Source: Rutidosis leptorrhynchoides (lineage: Eukaryota; Streptophyta; Magnoliopsida; Asterales; Asteraceae). Taken from it: a stretch of 64,000 nucleotides of DNA. The position numbers were made by a program, and so were the translations under genes. The first letter of the stretch is position 1. Each line of letters opens with the position of its first letter. Below, one piece after another: positions 57,973 to 64,000 of this stretch. Location of the stretch: positions 367,187,001 through 367,251,000 of the forward strand of contig NC_092340.1 in the NCBI RefSeq assembly GCF_046630445.1. Reading direction: 5' to 3'. The notes beneath the pieces were generated by a model. That model made no database searches and was not told the origin of the DNA. It worked only from the letters and a program-made list of their open reading frames with translations.

Positions 57973-60279
57973 GTGTGAGGAGATTCAAATATTCTAAAAA
58001 GAAAATGCTGTTTGTAGTTAGTTGTTCTGTTCTCGTGTAGTTCCGAGAATGGAATTCGATTGGTCTTTTCCGCTAGCAGACACTAAAGAACTAGTTTTCT
58101 CCCCCCATTCTGAATTTTTGTTTTTTTTAGGTTTTATATGAAATTAATATGCTTTTAAGTTTTGTGTGATTTTAAAAACAAAATTTACTTTAATTCATTA
58201 AGTTTAAAAAATGATTTCTAAACTCGTCGTGAGTTAAAGACTAGGTCGTTGAGCCGAAATTGCTTTACCCGAGGGCGGGGCGACAAATTTTGTTATCATT
58301 TAATTTTATTGATCTAAAGTATGTAAAAAAAAAAAAAAATATATATATTATATTAATTTTTGAACGTAGGGATTATATACCAAACTTCAAAAATATGTAT
58401 ATATGTTTGTATTTTATGTTATGTACACAACAGGGTAAAACAGCGCACTTTCAAAGACTGTCATTAAGTTCAACAAAAAGCTACTAATTTTGATGACAAG
58501 GCGCAAAATATCAAATGTGATGTAAAATAATATGCTTACAAACTGGGTATTTTTAATCACTTTTCTACACTAATCACCCTCATGAATTTATAATTATAGT
58601 CTGATTTCATGCAAATGAGGGCATTGCATGATCTCAAGTGTGGGGAAGGGTTATAAATTCTCTCGGGTTTACACTTAGTTTATTTGCCAAATTTTGTGAA
58701 AATTTGAAAAATTTTCAATTAAATGAACTCAAAATCATGTTTATACATATTTATGAACGATGAAAACTAGGTGTTAATACCGAAATTATCGTTACCTCGA
58801 AAAGGACATAAATTGAGAAACAACTTAAAACGCTTGAATTCATTTAAAATGGAATAAAGGAGAATAAAAAGGCAAAGAAAGAAACTAAGTGTGGGGAGAA
58901 TGTACCAAGTTATTCAATTAAAAACTATCTATCACATATTTTTGTACAAACAATTGAAAATACTTTTGTTTTGAACAATAATCAACTGTTTTATCCGATG
59001 AAAGAAAAGAAGAGATGGATCTACACGATGAATCAATTCCATCATTTGAAGGAAGTAAAGTCTTCCGAAAAAGACACGCGCTTCTTGATTTAGGTCATGA
59101 AGTTGTCGTCCAGACCAGCTGTAGGTTGACGAAAAATCTAGAAAAGTCATCTCTAAAATCAGCAGGAAATCCACGGACCTCAGCATCAAACAGGGTCGCC
59201 AAGTGGTCAGATTTATCCTAACCATGAGAAGGATTTATCTCGTACAATGGGGAGGCACCGTGCAAATTAGCTTGATAAGACTAATGAATCAGATCCCCAG
59301 AAAGGATAATCTCCTTAAAGATTAAAAATCAGCTTTTAAGACTGATATTACTCAATCCTTGAGATTGACCTTAAAGATTGAGAATTCAAACTCATGGAAT
59401 TCAATGATATCTAAACTCGAGCTTGAACGAGAAAATATTTTGATCAAAAATACAAACCGATTTGTTTTCTGAAAACCCATTTTCAATGCGTTCATTACCA
59501 TTGAACGTAAAATCCTAGGAATTCACCTGGAATTCATTAGGTCACCTGAACCAAATCGGGTGTCAACCGTAAGAACGGTGGTTGCATAGCATGGTCGGAG
59601 ACAGGACCTTGTGCCAGACCGAAAAATCATAGGATGATCTTTACTATCGCTCCTACCAAGGATAGTTCTAGCATCCGACACGTTAAAAGACCATAATCAT
59701 CTGCATGTCACGGGACATTGCCTTAACAGTTTCTTGTTCATCGCTTTCCTTTACAACCGGACGGTAGTTTGCCGAAAGGTAATATACGGAACACGTAAAC
59801 TGGATGTGTGCTTTCCGATACCGGGATAGCAGTGGATTACACAAACCTAAATGTTTTTAGCCAAAATATTGATCCACAAATATATTTTGCAACACCAATG
59901 GTGGATCAAATCAGAAAACTTATCTAGGGTAAAATCTAGCTTGAATTTTCAAAAGATCAAATGTTTTCATAAAGATCCAATTTCCTTAAAGGATCTAAAT
60001 TTTTATAGTCATGTGGGACTGTAAACCGCCTTTCAAATGTGCACTTTGCTTTGGAAACCGAAAGTAAATCGGCTATTTGATTGCAAGTGTCGTTGACCTA
60101 AACCCGAGGCAACTGTGGATGACACACCCACCTTTAACCATCATTACTGTCATTGTTTATACCGCTATATCAAAATCACTGATGTACAAAATGTGATGAA
60201 TAAAAAAGTGATTCATGTATGTTTTTATTTCAAGTTCTGTATTGCTTGAGGACAAGCAACGCTCAAGTGTGGGGATATT
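57973..60279 (+). repeat. Non-coding tail of Athila-like element
   Basis: No pol or env coding. From ~58350 it matches the tail at 1830-3789 of the other Athila element, with an extra ~100 bp at ~60028-60130. A 68-codon ORF (59015-59221, MDLHDESIPSFEGSKVF...) is broken by a stop in the other copy, so it is probably not a gene. Confidence 0.7.
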
Positions 60280-62090
60280 TGATAGTGCTCCAAATGAACA
60301 TATATTTTGTAGCAATATCGTTCCAATATGTAAAGTTTTTAAATGTAATTTCCTTATTTTTAGTTGTAATAGTTAAATAAATAAGTGCGAAGACGAAAGA
60401 CGCAAATCGCTCGAAAATGAAGATTTAAAGACAAAAACGAAGATTTGAAAGACCAAAACGTCCAAAAAGCTCAAATGTACAAGATACAATTCAAAAGGTT
60501 CAAATTATTGATGAAGAACGTCTAAAAATGACAAGAGTACAAGTTACAAAACGCAAAGTACACGATATAAAATTGTACGAAAGGACGTTCGAAAATCCGG
60601 AACTGGGACATGAACCAACTCTCAACGCTCGACGCAACGGTGTAAAAATTACAAGTCAACTATGCACAAGAATAAAATATAATATTTAAATAATTCATAA
60701 TAAGAATAATATTAAATAATAAAAAGTTGTTAATTGAGCATAGTTCAGGGGTCGTAAATGAAAATTTCATTTCATATTTCGCCTATAAAATGAAGATCAT
60801 TCGATCAATTTAGGGACACAACTTTTTCTCTTTTCTTTCTCTGATTCTCAATGTAATATATTTATATTTATAATATTAATTATAATTTTAAGTTTAATAA
60901 TAATAAATTTGTTATTGTAACAAATGATTTACGAGTTTTAAGTCAGAACTCTGTCCGGGTAACGCTACGCTATAAATCACCACTGTAAGCTATGTCTTTC
61001 CTTTTTAATTTAATGTCTCGTAACTAAGTTATTATTATGCTTATTTAAAATGAAGTACTCGTGATGTTGGGCTAAAATATTAAGACGGGGTTATTGAACT
61101 TTGTACCATAATTAAGGTTTGGGCAAAAGACCGACACTTGTAGAAATTGGACCATGGACAATTAATAGATGGGGGGTATTGTCTAATTGAGTGACAACTC
61201 ATTGGAGTCTGTCGAACCTATCTTCAAATTAATTATCCTAATAATTAATAATGATTATGGTTGTCCTATTTAGTGACGTTCATATGGAATCTATTATAAT
61301 CATTTAATTAATTATTCGGGTTGGGTAATTGATTATTCAAACTGATCAAGTGGGTAAATTAATATTCATATCTAATCAAAACAGGGGTAGATTACATACA
61401 GTGATAACTGGTGTAATTGTTGACAGAAGTGATAACTGCGTCACAGTTTAAATCCTTAATTAGTTGGAATATTTGACTTCGGGTATAAGGGTAATTTGAC
61501 GAGGATACTCGTACTTTATATTTATGACCGATGGACTATTATGGACAAAAACCAGATAGATGTATCAAATAAACCAGGACAAAGGACAATTAACCCATGG
61601 TAATAAATTAAAATCAACACGTCAAACATCATGATTACGGAAGTTTAAATAAGCATAATTCTTTTATTATACTTCTCATCGTATCTTTATTTACTGTCAT
61701 TTTATTACTCGCAATTTTATTTACTGTCATTTTATTTATTGTCATTATTTTACGCACTTTAATTATCGTCATTTATCTTTACGCTTAAAATATAGAATCG
61801 ACAAACCGGTCATTAAACGGTAAAACCCCCCTTTTATAATAATATTACTACTTATATAATTATATATATTTTGTATAAATATAGTTAAAAATATAGTAAG
61901 TTTCACCAGCTCCCTGTGGAACGAACCGGACTTACTAAAAACTACACTACTTTACGATTAGGTACACTGCCTATAGTGTTGTAGCAAGGTTTAGGTATAT
62001 CCCATCCGTAAATTAATAAAACTTGTGTCATATTTTGTAGTATTTCCTAGTAAAAATAATAGTATTTCGTACACCCCGCTGCACACATCA
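60280..62090 (+). repeat. Athila-like 3' LTR
   Basis: 1811 bp, apparently identical to 52127-53937, followed by the duplication GTGCT (62091-62095). Confidence 0.93.
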
Positions 62091-62095
62091 GTGCT

Positions 62096-62531
62096 CGTGA
62101 AACAAACTTTTGGAATGTATTACTATTATTTCATTGATGCAAATCTTGTGGTTCACTTGTACTTACTTACTTAAACCTATGATTTCACCAACGTTTTCGT
62201 TGACAGATTTCTATGTTTTTCTCAGGTCCTTGAACGATACATGATACATGCTTCCGCTCATTATTTTGATACTTGCATTGGATGTCGAGTATATGTGCAT
62301 TTCATGGAGCGTCTTTTGACTTTACTTTAAACCGTGTCGCCTAGATTTCATTCGTATTATAACGTTGTAACTTAACTATTGGTTGAACAATTCTTGTAAA
62401 CTTTGAAACAATCGTTATTTTGAAATGAAGGCGACATATCTTTTGGTCAAACGTTGTTTTAAAGACTTATGACCACGTAACGGGACCTAAGTAGACGACG
62501 CCGTCAATGACGATTTGGTCGGGTCGCTACA
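62096..62531 (+). repeat. Tekay 5' LTR, right portion
   Basis: 436 bp continuing the LTR from 52126 and ending GGGTCGCTACA. Confidence 0.8.
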
Positions 62532-62954
62532 GATGGTATCAGAGCCTTGGTTGTAGGGATTTAGAGTTCATTAGTGTCAACCCCGAGTCATAGGGTACAT
62601 TGGTGAGTCTAGACTACAACCGGCATATAGACTTGAAGTAGGAATTACTTGACTACTTGTGCATTTATACTCGAACGCTTCTACTCATATCTACTCTTAG
62701 TTCATCTTAATCTCACGTTGTTTAATTTGATTGACGCGCCGCCTTGACTATATGAAATGATGTCGAATGCACATATGAATCAGGGTAATATAATTTCCGG
62801 GATTATATTACGGTGACTCATATGAACGTTCCGACATTATAACATAAAGAATTTAAGGCGAGTCGAGGAAAAACTTCTCTTTATCTTTATTCTATATCAC
62901 GGTTAGTATTATTGAAAATACTAATCAATGATATTCTTGTGTCTTGAAGGAACA

Positions 62955-63075
62955 ATGGCTCCTCGTCGTGTACGCCGCAATGAAACTCCCGAACAAGCTC
63001 TCGAACGGATGATAGCCACCGCCGTAGATGCGGCCATGGCCGGTCACTCATCCAACAACAATAATAATAACAACC

Positions 63076-63111
<36 letters not shown>

Positions 63112-64000
63112 GAGCCGGAAACTCAAACGAGGGATGCTCCTATAAAGCTTTCATGGGGTGCAAACCTCACACTTTTGATGGAACCGGGGGACCGGTCGTG
63201 CTCACCCGATGGTTTGAGCAAACGGAAGCCGTCTTTAGCATAAGCAGTTGTCGGGACCAAGACAAGGTCAAATACTCCACTCACACTTTCTCCGGAATTG
63301 CTCTAACATGGTGGAACACCTATGTTCAATCGGTGGGTACCGATGAAGCTCATGCCCTCTCTTGGGCCGATCTAAAGGAAAAGATGATTGTTGAATATTT
63401 TCCGCGCGAAGAAACCCGAAAGCTTGAGGAAGAACTAAGAGCTTTGAAAGCGGTCGGAAACGATCTTAAAGCTTATAATCAACGCTTCGCCGAACTATCC
63501 TTGATGTGTCCTAATCTTGTTAACCCCGAATCTCAAAGGATTGAGCTCTACATGCTCGGTCTTCCAAAAAGCATCAAACAAGGGGTGATGTCATCCAAAC
63601 CCACTACTCATCAAGCCGCTATGAACATGGCTCGCCAACTAATTGAAACGGTTGACGAAATCGTAATTCCGGCACCTAAGGCCGAGGATAAAACGGGCGG
63701 CAACAAAAGAAAGTGGGAACCCTCCCAATCAAGCAACAACAACTTTGCCAAGAAATCTTTCACTTCCGACGGCAAGAAGGGTTATGCCGGGAACCTACCT
63801 CTTTGCAACAAATGCAACAAACATCACTTTGGCGAATGTAGTAAGTTAATTTGCCACCGGTGCCAAGGAATTGGTCATAAGGCCAACGATTGTAAAAGTG
63901 CCACTCCCGTCGCTCGAAAATGGCCCAATGCACCAAAGACGGGCACTTGTTACGAATGTGGTCAAACGGGTCATTATAGAAATGCATGCCCGAAGAGGAA
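62955..64000 (+). CDS. Tekay-type Gag, N-terminal part
   Basis: Open from ATG 62955 to the window edge (348 codons plus). Structural Gag of a chromovirus-like Gypsy element. Residues ~36-52 are Asn-rich from an AAC microsatellite. The Gag core follows: KAFMGCKPHTFDGTGG, LTRWFEQTEAVF, ALTWWNTYV and FPREETRKLEEELRAL. Three CCHC zinc knuckles begin at residues ~284 (CNKCNKHHFGEC), ~300 (CHRCQGIGHKANDC) and ~332 (CYECGQTGHYRNAC); three are typical of this group. The first ATG after the primer site in a good frame; protease and pol are expected beyond the window. Confidence 0.9.

Larger units (their letters stand above)
52127..62090 (+). mobile_element. Athila-like element encoding only Gag-protease
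   Basis: 9964 bp: LTR (52127-53937), primer site (53944-53961), A-rich leader, gag-pro ORF (55234-57972), ~2.3 kb non-coding tail, purine tract AAGTGTGGGGATATT, LTR (60280-62090), flanked by GTGCT. No reverse transcriptase, RNase H or integrase. Both LTRs are 1811 bp and I found no difference by eye, so insertion was recent and must have used enzymes supplied in trans. Confidence 0.92.
50193..64000 (+). mobile_element. Tekay/Del-type Gypsy retrotransposon, 5' part
   Basis: 5' LTR from TGTAACATCCCGCC (50193) to GGGTCGCTACA (62531), interrupted by the Athila-like insertion 52127-62090; LTR length without the insertion is 2370 bp. Two bases later comes TGGTATCAGAGCC (62534-62546), an initiator-tRNA-Met-type primer site. 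Gag starts at 62955 and is open to the window end. Inserted into another Tekay fragment's integrase. Confidence 0.85.

Noticed and set aside
59015..59221. 68-codon ORF in the Athila-like tail
   Set aside because: The homologous stretch at ~2625-2830 has an early stop and the alignment shows no codon-like pattern.

Overview
The window is plant nuclear DNA: AT-rich, intron-bearing genes, plant-only protein families (B3/REM, ARF), and dense Gypsy, Copia, L1, Helitron, hAT and foldback elements. Several long terminal repeats have ends that look to me like those of daisy-family (Asteraceae) retrotransposons, so a eudicot, probably Asteraceae, is my inference; no gene here proves it.

Layout. 1-5781 is the 3' end of an Athila-type Gypsy element (ORF in the env position, conserved non-coding tail, 3' LTR). 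5782-12406 holds small repeats: an ACAT microsatellite, a 1.8-kb foldback palindrome made of two MITEs, a SINE, a transposon-protein relic and a Helitron end. 12407-18371 is a decayed Copia element whose 3' LTR ends 83 bp before the start codon of the only complete-looking host gene, a four-domain B3 (REM-type) gene at 18455-21705 in five phase-0 exons. 22800-24600 carries Helitron ends and TA microsatellites. 25702-30013 is a 4.3-kb solo LTR with a perfect TSD that splits an open exon; 30258-32271 is a second solo LTR. 32590-35274 holds simple tandem arrays around a broken small gene. 35513-37660 has more foldback MITEs and an unknown pseudogene. 37865-48469 appears to be the 3' end of an auxin response factor gene whose intron has filled with two MITEs, a Helitron and a near full-length L1 LINE with both ORFs open (40970-47535, minus). 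49149-50192 is an inverted-duplicated Tekay-type pol fragment. A Tekay-type element begins at 50193 and runs off the window with gag open; its 5' LTR is interrupted by a 9.96-kb Athila-like element (52127-62090) with apparently identical 1811-bp LTRs that encodes only Gag-protease.

How the parts relate. The Athila remnant at 1-5781 and the gag-pro element at 52127-62090 share LTR layout and a ~1.9-kb non-coding tail, so the second looks like a recently mobile derivative that must borrow reverse transcriptase and integrase from a relative. The most unusual recurring pattern is short, perfect or near-perfect palindromes, often CpG-rich and in 20-bp-phased arrays, inside LTRs of separate retrotransposon families (4254-4304, 30899-30988, 51236-51360).

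All calls come from reading the sequence without searches; similarity statements rest on recognised motifs. LTR identity was judged by eye and by equal length.
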